From the NCBI RefSeq assembly GCF_964656455.1, contig NC_135726.1:33199930-33263929 (forward strand): DNA of 64,000 bases. Reading direction: 5' to 3'. This DNA is from Halichoerus grypus. Taxonomy: Eukaryota > Chordata > Mammalia > Carnivora > Phocidae. This document shows, piece after piece, positions 23,536-35,373 of this stretch; the first letter of the stretch is position 1; each line of letters starts with the position of its first letter. The notes beneath the pieces are model-generated. The model saw only the letters and a list, made by a program, of their open reading frames with translations. It made no database searches and had not been told where the DNA came from. Both the position numbers and the translations under genes were made by a program.

Positions 23536-24060
23536 AAAAATACTATATACATAAAAAAAAGACTGAATCAAATATGCCAACAATTAACTCCAGATGGTGG
23601 AAATATATCTATTTATTCTTTTCCCTTTTTTAAAACTTCCATATTTTTTCAATTTTCAAAAATAAAAAAATATGTAATTTAAAAATCAATAGAAACATAA
23701 CCTGTACTTTTCAGCTGAACCTGAAGTGTTACACTCTACCCCTTGTCATTAGCTTTTCTCTAGTTTTTCTTACAAACCTCAGCTCCTAAATAAGGACAAA
23801 TTAGAGTCAGAACACTCTGATCCACCATTTCTTTCAACAAAAGGGAACATAATATGTTTGGACATTTTTTTGCTTGTTTGAGAGAGTTTTAAGATCAGAA
23901 AGGTGTGTATGTTTCAGTAAGTCATGGGTGACACTGGAAAATGAGCTCATGGGTTGCAACATTTCATGGAATCCCACAAAGATGTTGCACCTTTGGATTT
24001 AAATCACAGTTGCAACAGAGAGTTAACTCTTTGCCACTCTGCCAGTTAAAACCAAGATGA
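23536..24060. other. Old L1 tail, then unassigned sequence
   Basis: Up to about 23690 the AT-rich sequence appears to continue the old L1 interrupted by L1-A. The remainder has no recognised feature. Confidence 0.45.
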
Positions 24061-24061
24061 A

Positions 24062-24256
24062 GGGGCACCTGGGTGGCTCAGATGGTTAAGCATCTGCCTT
24101 TGGCTCAGGTCATGATCTCCAGGTTCTGGGATGGATCCCCAGGTCCATCTGGCTCCCAGCTCGGCAGGGAGTCTGCTTCTTCCTCTGCCTCTCCCCCTGC
24201 TTGTGCTCTCTCTCTCTCAAGTGAATAAATAAAATCTTAAAAAACAAAACAAAACA
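24062..24256 (+). mobile_element. SINEC-type SINE
   Basis: Forward SINE starting GGGGCACCTGGGTGGCTCAG. AACCAAGATG copies flank it (about 24051 and 24258). Confidence 0.92.
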
Positions 24257-24264
24257 GAACCAAG

Positions 24265-24490
24265 ATGCACTATAGTATAGTTGTTTAGAGCTGAGCTGTC
24301 TAGGACAGTAAGGACAGGCTCTTATTTAAATTTAAATTTAAATTAGTCGAAAGTAAATAAAATTAAAAATACAGTTCCTCAGTCACACTAACCACATTTC
24401 AGATGTTCATGTGGCTAGAGGCTACCATATTGGATAGTTCAGATATGGAACATGTCCTTCACTGCAGAAAGTTCTATTGGACAGCACTAG
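24265..24490. mobile_element. Probable old DNA-transposon remnant
   Basis: The end ATTGGACAGCACTAG and the AACCACATTTCAGATGTTCATGTGGCTAGAGGC block resemble an abundant mammalian hAT-like non-autonomous element. The left end GAGCTGTCTAGGACAG would be its inverted partner. Family not confirmed. Confidence 0.45.
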
Positions 24491-24710
24491 TTTAGAGCAT
24501 GGGTTCCAGAGTCCCGATTCTACTACTTATGAACTACCTGGCCATAAGCAAATTTCTTAAACTATCTTACCTCTGGCCTCACCTATAAAATGAGGAAAGT
24601 CATAACACCCTTTTCACCAGATTGTTATAAGGATTAAATGTAGAGCTTATTTTAATGTAATAAACATCATATACATAGGAAGCTATTATTATCTTTCAGC
24701 TGTCTTACTG
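24490..24710 (+). mobile_element. MIR SINE
   Basis: Forward MIR: TTAGAGCATGGGTTCCAGAG, CTACTACTTATGAACTACCTGG, a TAAAATGAGGAAAG core, and ATTGTTATAAGGATTAAATG. Confidence 0.88.
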
Positions 24711-24914
24711 ATGGTAGGAAAATGCCACATGGGTCTCATCATGTCTCACTTCCAGAGCACCAGGACATGGCAGAAGAAAAGCAATGTTCTGGTCAGAGGG
24801 AGAAGATCCTATTCACCTTTGGGCCCAATAGTCAGTGTGGCTCTGAATATTTTCCTAACATTCCTAACATCAAACATAGTTTGATAACCTTTTCTGCTGA
24901 AATTCAGAAAACTT

Positions 24915-25680
24915 TCATTCATTCATTTGCTCAACAAACATTTACTGAGTTCCTGTTATATGTCTGGCACTGTTCTAGGCATTGGGCTATATCAGTGAAC
25001 AAAAGAGATAAGGATCCCTACCCTTGTATTCTAGTGCAGAACACAAGCAATAAGCATGATATATAAATAGATTATATAGCATGATAGAATATTAAAGAAA
25101 GGTACTATGGAAAAACAGAGGAGCTACAGGAAAGTTAGGGAGGGGTGAGGTTGCAATTTTTAAGGGTGGAGGGTAGGGCTCACTAAGAAGGTGCCATTTG
25201 AGCAATTACTTGAAGGAGGTGAGAGAGTGGGCACTGCAGATATTAAAAGGAAGAGCACACCAGGCAGAGGTAAGAGCTGGTTCAAGGGCCCTGAGGTTGG
25301 AGTGGAGCAAGTGAGGAGGAAAGGGGTAGGAGAGAGCTCAGAGAAGAGTGACGAGGAGGGTGGGCAAGTGACAGTGTAGAGGTCTGCTGGCCATTGTAAG
25401 GATCTGGGCTTCCACTCAGACTGAGATGGGATCCTCTGGATGGTTCTAAGCAGAGCAGTGACTTATGTTTTAAAGGCTCATGATGACAACTGTATTGAGA
25501 ACAGACCATAGCTGTGGAGGGTGAAGCAGGGACAAGGTGAGGAGGTCCCTGCAAGAACCTCTACAGCAGGTGATGGTCTTTGGGTCATGATAGTAGCAGT
25601 GGAGGTGTTGGGAAGTGGTCAGATTTGGGATTTTGAAATTACATTCCAACAGATTAGATGTGGCATGTGAGCGAGAGTAG
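24915..25680 (-). mobile_element. L2-type LINE fragment
   Basis: Starts with the reverse of the L2 tail (CATTCATTTGCTCAACAAAC, TTACTGAGTTCCTGTTATATG, TGGCACTGTTCTAGGCA). It continues with the reverse of the upstream L2 blocks (AAGAAGGTGCCATTTGAGCA, ACACCAGGCAGAGGTAAGAG, GGGCCCTGAGGTTGGAG). Confidence 0.65.
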
Positions 25681-25879
25681 TGGGAATCTGCTGCAATCTC
25701 TATAAAACTTGTGTGCTGTCTTTATTTCATACTTTGAACCAAAAGCCTAATCCCAAGACTTGTATTTGTTACCATGAAGTAACTGCCAGGATACAGTAAG
25801 TGCAAACAACAGGGGGGAGAAAAGTGCTTATTGTCTGCTCCTGCTTATCTGAGAAAGAGAGGAGGAATACAAATATGCA

Positions 25880-26090
25880 GACATTTCCTCATATTAAAAA
25901 AGTGAAAGGATAAATCATATTTTTAAATGATTATTTATAGGAGAGAGGGGGAAGAGAGTGCAGGGAAGCTAGACTTTGAATATGCCTTGTTTTGTAGATT
26001 TGACTTTGCAATCATGTAAATATTTTTGTAATTATAAAATAAAATTTTAAAATGAATTATTAAAAATTTAAAGCAAAATAAAACAAATAG
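25880..26090 (+). mobile_element. Possible old L1/HAL1 3' end
   Basis: TTGACTTTGCAATCATGTAA and a following AT-rich tail look like the end of an old LINE. Weak evidence. Confidence 0.35.
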
Positions 26091-26094
26091 CCTA

Positions 26095-26336
26095 GGGCGC
26101 CTGGGTGGCTCAGATGGTTAAGCGTCTGCCTTCGGCTCAGGTCATGATCCCAGGGTCCTGGGATCGAGTCCCACATCGGGCTCCCGGCTCAGCGGGGAGC
26201 CTGCTTCTCCCTCTGACCCTCTCCCCTCTCATGCTGTTTCTCTCTCTCGCTCACTCTCTAAAAAATAAATAAAAAAATCTTAAAAAAAAAAAAATACTCC
26301 ACCCCCCAACCTTTAAAAAAAAAAACAACAAAAAAA
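26095..26336 (+). mobile_element. SINEC-type SINE with long A-rich tail
   Basis: Forward SINE. A target copy containing CAAATAGCCTA lies just before it, and again after the tail near 26340. The tail has expanded to about 60 bp of A runs broken by CT-rich interruptions. Confidence 0.9.
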
Positions 26337-26654
26337 ACCAAATAGCCTAACTATGTATATAGTTGGGGGGACAGCGACACAGATAAAGACTATTTTAAGT
26401 GACTCTAAAACACAATAATTTATGTCTCTGGTGGGATATACCCTAGAGAGAAAGAGAAAAAAAGCTTAGCTGTTTTCATTAATCATATTTTTCATAGTAG
26501 CTTTTGTATAATTACTTTGAGGCTGATTGTGCATAGTGTGCGATGTGGCAAATTAGTAATTACATCAGGGTTATTCAGAACTGAGATTTTTGCATGAGAG
26601 AAAGGAGACATTTCATGGATGTAAGATCCATAAAGTAAAGTAAAAACACCGTTT

Positions 26655-26857
26655 GGGCACCTGGGTGGCTCAGTTGGTTAAGCACATGACTCTTCATTTC
26701 AGCTCAGGTCATAATCTCAGGGTCATGAGATTGAGCCCCACATCAGGCTCCATGCTGGGCATTGAGCCTGCTTGATATTCTCTTTCTCCCTCTCCCTTTG
26801 CCCCCTCCCCCCTGCTCGTGCATGTGCATGCACTCTCTAAAACACAAAACAAAAAAA
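26655..26857 (+). mobile_element. SINEC-type SINE, older subfamily
   Basis: Head GGGCACCTGGGTGGCTCAG, but a different body (AAGCACATGACTCTTCATTT, GGGTCATGAGATTGAGCCCC), which is an older branch than most SINEs here. Confidence 0.85.
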
Positions 26858-26859
26858 CC

Positions 26860-27860
26860 TCACTGTTATCTTGAATTTGAATTGGATATATCAGAATGGA
26901 GTCATCATTTTATTAAAAAAAAACAACGCACACATTTTCCACCTTTGCCCACTGTAAACAGTAACCAACCCAGAAGCAATGACCTTTTATCCAGAAGCTT
27001 CTATCCACTTACTATCCAGTTTTTGTGGTCTCCAAACAACATTCCCCACTGAAAGGAACCTAAGAGAATTAGCTGCTTCCAGATCTGGGGCAGGATATAT
27101 ACAAGATGACCCTGGAACATCCCAGAAAGCAAAGAAGCTATCAAAGAGAATTAGGACCATGTCAAAAGAATTCCAGAGCCGACTTGAAAATCCACTGGGC
27201 AAAGACAGAACAATTTAAATATCAATAAATAAAATAATTTCGATTGAAGTTATTTAATATAATACACAAAACATATTTAACACATAGACTCTTAATAATA
27301 TTCACAATAAAATAATAGTAACCAACACAAACGTTCATTGGTTACCTTGGAAGACACATGGGGAAATAACTCATTATTTTGACAACTGGTATGTAAAGGA
27401 AAGAATAAAGGACCTATTCTACTTTTTCTATATGAATTATGCCCCAAGGCAGCCAAATGAGTAAAGAGGGATTTTCTCTTTAGAGAACATTTCAGTTAAT
27501 AAATAAGAAATAATAGAATTAGAATATTGCCATTTTTGCAGTCCTAATAAATGAATAGATATAAGCAATAATTGTTAATGGCTGTTAACATTACAAAAAC
27601 AGGGATTGTAAGACATTGCGAACTTCCTGATGAAGGTATAAAATACCACCTATGAAATAGTCTTTCTGCCCACCCCCCTCCCAAAGGCAACAGCAACACC
27701 ACTCCTGTATCTGATAAAGTCAATTCACAGAAATAGAGGAGACAGAGGAACAAGATGGACAACACCAGGGCGGTGCAATGGAATCCTGACACTACTGGGC
27801 AAACATCCAGGTTTCTTCAGCAATAATGCAAAAGCAACCAAACTGGAAAAATAACAAAAG
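26860..27860. other. Unassigned AT-rich sequence
   Basis: No gene or firm repeat recognised. Short open frames only. Confidence 0.5.
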
Positions 27861-28270
27861 GGATGGTAGAGGATTAAAGAGACATAGCAAATGAATTAAA
27901 TACCCGGGCTAACTTAGATCCCAATCCAAACAAACCTACAGCAATAAGAAATAAGACACCTGCTTTTGAAAAAAAGACAATCAGGAAAATGTGATTACTA
28001 AATGTATATCTGATAATATAAAGACATTATTAATTTTTGTTGTATTCTTTTCCTGTTAATGTTTGTTAGGAGTGATAATATTTTAGAGGCACAAGCTAGA
28101 ATATTTACAGAGGAAATGATAAGATGTCTGGGTTCACTTCAAAATAATCCATTGTGTGTGGGGGGGTGGGAAGTGAGGTAGGGGATGGGGATATAAGGGA
28201 GTAAAAATGAGACTGAGGCAAGAGTTAAAATTTACTGAAGTTGGGTGATCAGCATGTGAATATTTTTTCC
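27860..28270 (+). mobile_element. Old LINE-like 3' end
   Basis: Blocks such as AAGAGACATAGCAAATG, GATCCCAATCCAAACAAAC, AGACAATCAGGAAAATGTG and TTAGGAGTGATAATATTTTAG match a familiar old mammalian LINE 3' region. Not assigned to a family. Confidence 0.45.
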
Positions 28271-28559
28271 TTATAATTTTGCTGTTGTAGCTGCCTCCTC
28301 TGATTAGAGGCTATAGCCCCCTAGATTCCTCCCATCTTCTCATTCCCACATCCACTCTGTCAGCAGATCCTGAAAACCTATATTTGGAGTATATTCAACA
28401 CCTTCTTCATTCCATCCCCTCAGCTACCACCCTAATTTCAACCACCACCACCCCTCAGCTGGTCCATGTCAGCCTTCTCTAAGCAGATTTCATGTCCCAT
28501 TCTACAAAGCAAGTATAGAGAAAGTGACTGTGTTTACATGTTTGACTGGGGCTTCACAC

Positions 28560-29040
28560 CGGTGTTGACAAGAGTGGGATTTAATGGTGAGAAGTTTACC
28601 AGACAAGATGGGGAAGGGTATTCCAAGAGAACAGCATGTGCAAAAGTATGAGAGTACCGGTATAGGGATACTAAGCTGTTTAGTGTGACTGCACCCAAGA
28701 AGCAAGGAGGTATAAGCCTGGGAATGAGAGATGACAAGGGATGAGTGACCAAAAGTCTTGAATGCCAGGTCATGTTTTGCAGTCAACCCAAGGGTGACAG
28801 CCATCACGGAGGAATTCTCTATAGGAAGTGACATGATAAGATTTGCATGTTCAAGAGAGAACTCTGGGGGCAATGCAGAGAAAGATGGGCTGGAGGAGCC
28901 TGAATTTTGGAACTGAAAGGCCAGTGAAGAGGCTACTGTAATCCTCCAGGGTGAGAGATAACAGGTGACTGAACTAGAAAGTGTGGGAAGGCGGACAAGG
29001 CACATGCCAGACTAGTCAGTAGGCTGAGGGTAAGTGAGCA
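28560..29040 (-). mobile_element. L2-type LINE fragment
   Basis: The string AGGGTATTCCAAGAGAACAGCATGTGCAAAAG and the later GGCTACTGTAATCCTCCAGG block match reverse L2-like sequence, as at 24915 and 29320. Confidence 0.5.
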
Positions 29041-29224
29041 GGGAGCCTAGATCATGCATTCAGAAAGAGGACTGGGCTCTTTGGGGAAGGGTAGGGGGTA
29101 CAATGGGTTAATTTTGCATATGCTGATTTTGAACTGCACATGTAAGTATTACACATGTTCACTGGTAGTAAATGTGGAAAGTCCCTGAATCATTTTAGAA
29201 GTAAGCAGTCCAAACTGGCTTTCA

Positions 29225-29310
29225 ACAATCTTTCACCTTCCTTCCCTCCTTCCTTACTCTGTTTCTTCCCTCCCTCCCTCCCTTCCTTCCTTCCGTCCCT
29301 CCTTCCATCT
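29225..29310. repeat. (TTCC)n/(TCCC)n pyrimidine tract
   Basis: Runs of CTTCC and TCCC units, all pyrimidine on the plus strand, next to the start of an L2-like block. Confidence 0.9.
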
Positions 29311-29319
29311 TTTTTAAAT

Positions 29320-30060
29320 AAATGTTTATGAAGTGTTTATCATATGCTAGATGTGGTCCTGGGGTTACAATGATGAATAAAAATAGACCGGGTACCTGGC
29401 CTCATGGACTTTTTGGTCTAGTGGAGAAGACAGACATTAAGCAAATGCTCACACAAGTAACTGTTTAATTACCAACTGTGGTAATTCCTAAGGAGGGGTG
29501 CATGGCAAAGAGATCCACATACAAGGGGCTACAGTGAAGTCTTCACTCAGTAGGTGTTGATTTCACTGAGATCTGAATGACAAAGAGATTTTACTGAGTG
29601 AAGGGGATTGGAGGAGCCTACCAGGCAGAGGCTCAGAATGTGCAAAGGCCCATGGGCAGGGGAGAGCATGGAGGGACTGCCGGTCAGAGATAAAGGAGAG
29701 CAGGAGTGAGATGAGGCTAGAGAGGCAGATAGGGGCAGGCTATGGGAAGAATGTTGTTCCTCTTGAATGGTAAATGGGAAGCTATTGAAGAATTTTAAGT
29801 AGGGAGTGATATGAACACATTCGCATTTTAGAAATACAATTCTTTCTGCCATGTGGAGAACTGATGAAAGGGCTTCAGAATAGACGAGGAGAAGCCACGA
29901 GGACGGACAAAGGGAAGCCAGCTAGAAGGCTACTATAGTGTTCTAGGAGCGAGAATCTGATGGTGGTTGGATAAAGAGGTGGTCATGAAGATATAAAGAA
30001 GTAGATGGATTTCAGAGGTGTTTTTAGGAGGTAAAATCTATAGGTTTTATAGGTGGTAAA
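29320..30060 (-). mobile_element. L2-type LINE fragment
   Basis: Begins with AATAAATGTTTATGAAGTGT and AGATGTGGTCCTGGGGTTACAATGATGAATAAA, the reverse of the L2 tail. Continues with CCTACCAGGCAGAGGCTCAG and AATGTGCAAAGGCCCATGGG, the same block order as at 24915. Confidence 0.65.
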
Positions 30061-30069
30061 TAAAAAAAT

Positions 30070-31120
30070 AAACTATGGGTGATGAAGGAGATGACTGCCA
30101 ATGGTGGGCATTCTTCTTCACCCAGTGTTGATATTTTGCCATAGTTGTAAATAAAAGACAGGTTAAGGATCTTGTAAGAGGGCTAAGGATGGGAAGGGTC
30201 AAGGAGGTCACTGTTTGTGTCAGCCTGGAAGAACTTCCTTGTCCTCTAGGAACTCAGAATTGGCTAAAATGAGCCAAGCACCTAAGCACCAACCCGTTTA
30301 CAGTGCTTGGGATCAGATGAGTAGATCAGAGATACAATAAGAGATACTGACACTACATGGCCTAGAAGTCCAAAGAAGAGAAGGGTCAGGGTGGGCCAGG
30401 TGAGCGAGTGCCTCCTGCAGGATGAGGTACATGAGCAGCTTTCAATATCCTTGTTAACACAGCCCTAAAATTCATGTAAAAAACTCAGTGTGTTTGGTAT
30501 AAGACTGAAAACAAGTATTTCTTACACTTACATCAAATATAAACCATACTCACTGCACAGACATCTCTTTTTAACAAAAGTGTACATATTCTGCTCTTGG
30601 CAAGTAAACACTCTTGGCATTTGATACCTACAAATGCCAAAAATCATACCTAGAAATATAAAATATTCATTAATAGTAGAGTCCTTCACCCAAACTTTTT
30701 TTGAAAATAATGAAGCAAATCCTTATTTCAGTAGGAAAGTGGCAAATCAGAAATGTATAATTAGCAGTTAAAATATATAAATGGATGGAAGGAGCTCAGG
30801 AACCCCATGCAGGTGGCTGTCATGGACACGACCCAGGTTTACAGCTTTGCAAATGGTTCTTGTTCTCGCAAAGTGTGATGCAGCATGATGAGCTCTTGGT
30901 ATAAGGCTGCCTGGGCCTTGAAAGAGCAGTGCAGTAAAGACTGTTTCAAGACCCTGTCCTCAACAACCCATGAGGACATAGCTTATAATCATGTGGCTAG
31001 AAAAATAATCTTCCTTCTTCTGCCATACTGTCAATGTTGCTAGGGGGTAGGAGTGGACAAGGGATGGAGAAGGAAGTGAACACAGAGAAAGGGTGACTTC
31101 TGCTCTTTGCTCTGTGTATT
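30070..31120. other. Unassigned sequence
   Basis: No recognised gene or repeat. Confidence 0.5.
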
Positions 31121-31140
31121 TCTCTATCATTTGCATTTTA

Positions 31141-31330
31141 TTTTTATTAAAGATTTTATTTACTTATTTGAGAGAGAGAGAGAGAGAGAGCATGAGCTGG
31201 GGGAGAGGGAGAGGGAGAAGCAGGCTCCCCACTGAGCAGGGAGCCCAATGCAGGGCTCGATCCCAGGACCCCAAGATCCTGACCCGAGCTGAAGGCAGAT
31301 GCTAAACCAACTGAGCCACCCAGGCATCCC
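31141..31330 (-). mobile_element. SINEC-type SINE with 18-bp TSD
   Basis: Reverse SINE. The duplication TCTATCATTTGCATTTTA is perfect at 31123-31140 and 31331-31348, indicating a young insertion. Confidence 0.96.
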
Positions 31331-31349
31331 TCTATCATTTGCATTTTAA

Positions 31350-32345
31350 AAATAAGATCTCAATTAATGTAGTTTTTTAAAATTAAAAAATATTCTCTTA
31401 CCTAAAATCTTATAATATACCTCAATTCCCCTAGTTGAGACTTTGGGATTATGAAAAACCATTGATTTCCACATTCTGCAAAGGAACACATAACATACTT
31501 GAAAACAATGATGAAGGTTTCCCCACAGTATTCTTTTCCAGCATAAATAGCCAATAATTGGTTGTTTTTGCACAAGTTACCATATACTTCAAAAGCATTG
31601 AGGGTCACATTGCATGAATCTTTGTGGGAGCTTATAACTGGTAATGCCATGAGGCTCATTTTAATGACAATTCTTATACCCACTTTCTTTAGAAGGCTCG
31701 ATATTAATGAGGCAGACGCAGAGATGAGCAGCAGAGAATCTCATGTGCTGAGAAAAATACATACATAGGATATCTGCATGGAAATCTGGAAAGGGAGAAT
31801 CATGATGTGTGTGCACAGGTCACATGTCCCACTCCTTTTCCCCAAGTCTGTGAAGGAAAAAAATGGACTGGTTGGCATTCACTAACCTTTAATGGTACAG
31901 ATTGTTGAACCATACAATAGAACATTCTAAACAGAAAACAAGGGGAAAACAGAATCTTGTTAAATTCAATATGAGAAGGACACTTTAAGATCATCTATCT
32001 TGTAGGCTGGGGTACTAAAAATGTAAAGTGACATCCCAAAGGAGATATTGAATAAAACGAAAAGAAAAATGTTGGTGACGTATTGATTAAACCTTGTGTG
32101 CTGCATATCTTTATTTGCTCCTCCAAATCCACTTCCATCCTTCTCCACCATGCTCTGCTCCACCAGACTGACAAGCATAACAGTCGGAATGGGCTCCCCA
32201 TTCTCTGGCATCCCACCGGGGTCAATGGGAGCCTTGGCAGGGGTTCATAGGAAAGGAAGGGGAAGAGTCAGGACATTTACAACCCTTGTTCTCTCCCTGA
32301 GGGGTTCCTGAGGGCTGGCTGTGCCTCTCTTGCATGGTCTAGGCT
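31350..32345. other. Unassigned sequence with minus-strand open frames
   Basis: On the minus strand two open frames, 32211-31966 (81 codons) and 31683-31402 (93 codons), look less repetitive in composition than others nearby. The second ends one codon before a GTAAGAG donor-like sequence. I do not recognise either. They could be a decayed gene copy or chance. Confidence 0.3.
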
Positions 32346-32355
32346 CCCATCAGGT

Positions 32356-32356
<1 letters not shown>

Positions 32357-32390
<34 letters not shown>
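32357..32390. repeat. (AC)n microsatellite
   Basis: About 17 uninterrupted AC units. Confidence 0.97.
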
Positions 32391-32396
<6 letters not shown>

Positions 32397-32399
32397 TCT

Positions 32400-33240
32400 A
32401 ACTATCTCTACCCCTCCCCCCCATCTAGTAACTGCTCCTTCCCCTTGCCTCTTTAGGCCTAGGCTGGTAACAGCTCTTGTTATTAGTCCTAGAATACTAC
32501 ACTGGTCCCTCGTGGTTTCCCTATACCCTGCCCATCCTTTGTAAATACCCCCTTTACTCAATTTTTCTCCAATCCTCCATTTTGAGCATGCCATTTTTTT
32601 TTTTTCCTGCTAAGACTCAGAATATGCTATCAAAGAAAGTTCTTAGTCAGGTCCTTGGTGTCCTGAAAGAAAGTTCTAGTAAACACTTGTCATTCTTTTT
32701 GCACTTTCCTTTATCCCACCCCCTTCTTGGCATCTGAGCTGTCTGGGGATTTCCCTACCTCATGATTCTTGATGGGTGACAGAAACCAAACCCCCCCTGG
32801 AAGCCACATGCTCACTCTCCTAGCCTCCCCTGCAGCTAGGCTCAGATATGTGATCCAGGCTCAACCAACTGGATGGAGTTTGACTCCTGACATGACATGG
32901 GACTACAGAGAATCCATTTGGTTGGAGCAGCAGCAGAACTGGGAGCTACATCAGTTTCTGGAGGGTGCAGCTGAGTCTAGTGTCAGGCTTGGGGTGCAGG
33001 TGGTGCATCTAGTAGAACCTGCACCCAGCAGCAGTGGCCACATGGTTCCCTGCAGAGATTTTATGTACTGCTCTAATTCTGGAGTCCCCAACATCTGTCT
33101 CTATGGGCTTCCCAGAAAGCCTGTGAGTAACTCAACAGCCTTCAATTCATTTCTTTCTTGCTTGAATGAGTCAGAGTTGTTTATATTGCTTGAAACTAAG
33201 AACTCTGCCTGATATACAAAGCCAAATCTTTTTGACCTGA
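32400..33240. other. Unassigned; part may be an old repeat
   Basis: The block near 32815-33000 (CTCCTAGCCTCCCCTGCAGC, TGTGATCCAGGCTCAACCAA) and the end near 33175 resemble an old mammalian interspersed repeat that I cannot name. No gene supported. Confidence 0.35.
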
Positions 33241-33284
33241 AGATTTTGACATCCTAAAATTCTATCTCATGTTAAGTTAAAAAT

Positions 33285-33355
33285 AAATCCATATTTGAGC
33301 ATTTACTCTGTTTCAATTACTATGCTAAGTGTTCAAAGCTAATTAAGATTTACAA
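33285..33355 (-). mobile_element. L2 tail, left part of an interrupted L2
   Basis: TTGAGCATTTACTCTGTTTCA and ACTATGCTAAGTGTTCAAAGC are the reverse of an L2 tail. The element appears to continue after the L1 insertions at 40723. Confidence 0.5.
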
Positions 33356-33359
33356 CCAG

Positions 33360-33568
33360 CAAGAATGAAGGGGGGGAAATTGGAGGGGGAGATGAACCAT
33401 GAGAGATGATGGACTCTGAAAAGCAAACTGAGGGTTCTAGAGGGGAGGGGGGTGGGAGGATGGGTTAGTCTGGTGATGGGTATTAAAGAGGGCATGTTCT
33501 GCATGGAGCACTGGGTGTTATATGCAAATAATGAATCATGGAACACTACATCAAAAACTAATGATGTA
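33360..33568 (+). mobile_element. L1 3' UTR fragment, left half
   Basis: About 200 bp nearly the same as the 3' UTR of L1-B (compare 40425-40620). It includes ACTCTGAAAAGCAAACTGAG and GGGTATTAAAGAGGGCATGT. It stops at the target site into which L1-B inserted; its last bases are at 40663-40722. Confidence 0.9.
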
Positions 33569-35373
33569 GGGGCAGAGCAAGATGGTGGAGGAGTAGGAGA
33601 CGTGGATTTCGTCTGGTCTCAGGAATTCAGCTGGATAGGGATCAAACCATTCTGAACACCTACAAACTCAACAGGAGATCGAAGAAAAGAATAGCAACAA
33701 CTCTCTGAACAGAAAAGCGACCACTTTCTGGAAGGTAGGACGTGCGGAGAAGTGAACCCGAGGTGATACTCAGGAGGATAGATGGCGGGGGAGGGGCCTC
33801 CGTTGGCTGCTTCTGGCAAGTGATAGAGCTGCGGAGCACAAAATCGGAACTTTTAGAAGTCGGCTCTGCTGAGGGATGTCGCTCCAGTGGCTAAGCAGGG
33901 GGTGGAACCCTCGTGGGACAGTGTGGTCTCAGGACCCTCGGGGTCACAGAAAGACCCGGGTTGCCTGACAGTGGCAGAGCTCCCAGGTATCAGAGCAGGG
34001 AAGCCGGCTGCAGAGACGGAGCCGAGGAGTGGACTCTCAGCTCGGGGTTGCCATAAACCATGATCCGCGGCACAGTCGGGCCACTGCTCCTCCAGCAGGG
34101 ACCCAAAAAGCGGCAGATCTGGGGAGACTCCCCCTCCTCCCCCGGGAGGAGCGGCGTGGGAACGCACCGCAGGGATCTGCTGGGTTTGGAGACTCCACAC
34201 CGAGTCGGGTGCCAGAGATAGAAACGCTGGGTCACAGGCCGGGTGAGCATGGATTGCGGCCTGAGACCAGGCAGACGGGAGTGATTGACTGCTTTTCTCT
34301 GGGGGCTCACTGAGGAGCGGGACCCCGAGTTCTCGGCTCCTCTGGGGCGGAGATTGGGAGGCTGCCATTTTCAGTCTCGGCCTCCAAAGCTGCACCGAAA
34401 GCTTGCAGGGAACAAAAGCTCCCGAGAGCAAACCCGAGCAGATTACTTAGCCCGGACCAGGCAAGGGCGGGGCAATTCCGCCTCCGGCAAAGACTTTTGG
34501 AAACCACGGCAACAGGCCCCTCCCCCAGAAGATCAGCGAGAACAGCCAGCCAAGACCAAGGTTACCGATCAATGAGAATGGCAGAACTCCAGCGCTAGGG
34601 GAATACTGCACGTAGAATCCATGGCTTTTCTCCCATGATTCTTTAGTCTTTCAAAGCTAATTTTTTTTTAACAGTCTTTTTTTTTTTTTTGGATTTTTCT
34701 TTTTCCCTTTTTCAACCAACATCTTATCAATCCCTTTTTTAAAAAACATTTTTATTTTTCATTTTTAGAGTCATATTCTATCCCTTCATAGTAGTTACCC
34801 TTATTTTTGGCATATATAGATAAGTTGTTCTCTCTTTAAAATTTTGAGATACAGTTTCTTCTAACAGATCAAAATAACCCTAAATCTCTAGTGTATGGCT
34901 TTGTTCTACTCTCCTGCCTGATCACATTCTCTCCCTTTTTTTTTCTTTTTTTTTAAATCCTCTTCTTTCTTTTTTCAAACAACTTCTTATCAATTCCTTT
35001 TATAAAATTTTTTATAATTTTCATCTTTACAGTCATATTCCATCCCTCATCATATCAACCCTTATTTTTGTACATATATAAGTTTTTCTTTCTTTAAAAT
35101 TTTGGGAGGCACTTTCTTCTAACAGACCAAAATTCACCCAAAATCTAGTGTGTGGCACTGATCTATGCACCAGCCTGATCATATTTGATCATATGCTGTT
35201 TTTTTTTGTTTTGTTCTGTTTTTGTTTGTTTTTATCTTTTTCTTTTTTCTTTCTTTCCCTTTCTTTTCCCCCAGCTTCAGGTCTTTTCTGATTTGTTTAG
35301 AGTATATTTTCTGGGGACGTTGTTACCCTGTTAGCATTTTGTTCTCTTATTAATCTGTTCTCCTCTGGACAAA
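33569..35373 (+). promoter_or_regulatory. L1-B 5' UTR / internal promoter
   Basis: The first kilobase is GC-rich with many CpGs. The second part is T-rich with an internal duplication. By family knowledge this region holds the L1 polymerase II promoter and often an antisense promoter; neither activity can be read from sequence alone. Confidence 0.8.
34672..35197 (+). repeat. Diverged 260-bp tandem duplication in L1 5' UTR
   Basis: Two consecutive copies share the same order of blocks: CAACATCTTATCAATCC / CAACTTCTTATCAATTCC, GTCATATTCTATCCCTTCAT / GTCATATTCCATCCCTCATC, TTAAAATTTTGAGATAC / TTAAAATTTTGGGAGGC, TTTCTTCTAACAGATCAAAA / TTTCTTCTAACAGACCAAAA, and TCTAGTGTATGGC / TCTAGTGTGTGGC. L1-A has both copies too, so the duplication is a subfamily trait. 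Confidence 0.85.

Noticed and set aside
33853..34575. A 192-codon frame and others in the L1-B 5' UTR
   Set aside because: They fall in the GC-rich L1 promoter and the same frames are broken in L1-A, so coding function is unlikely.
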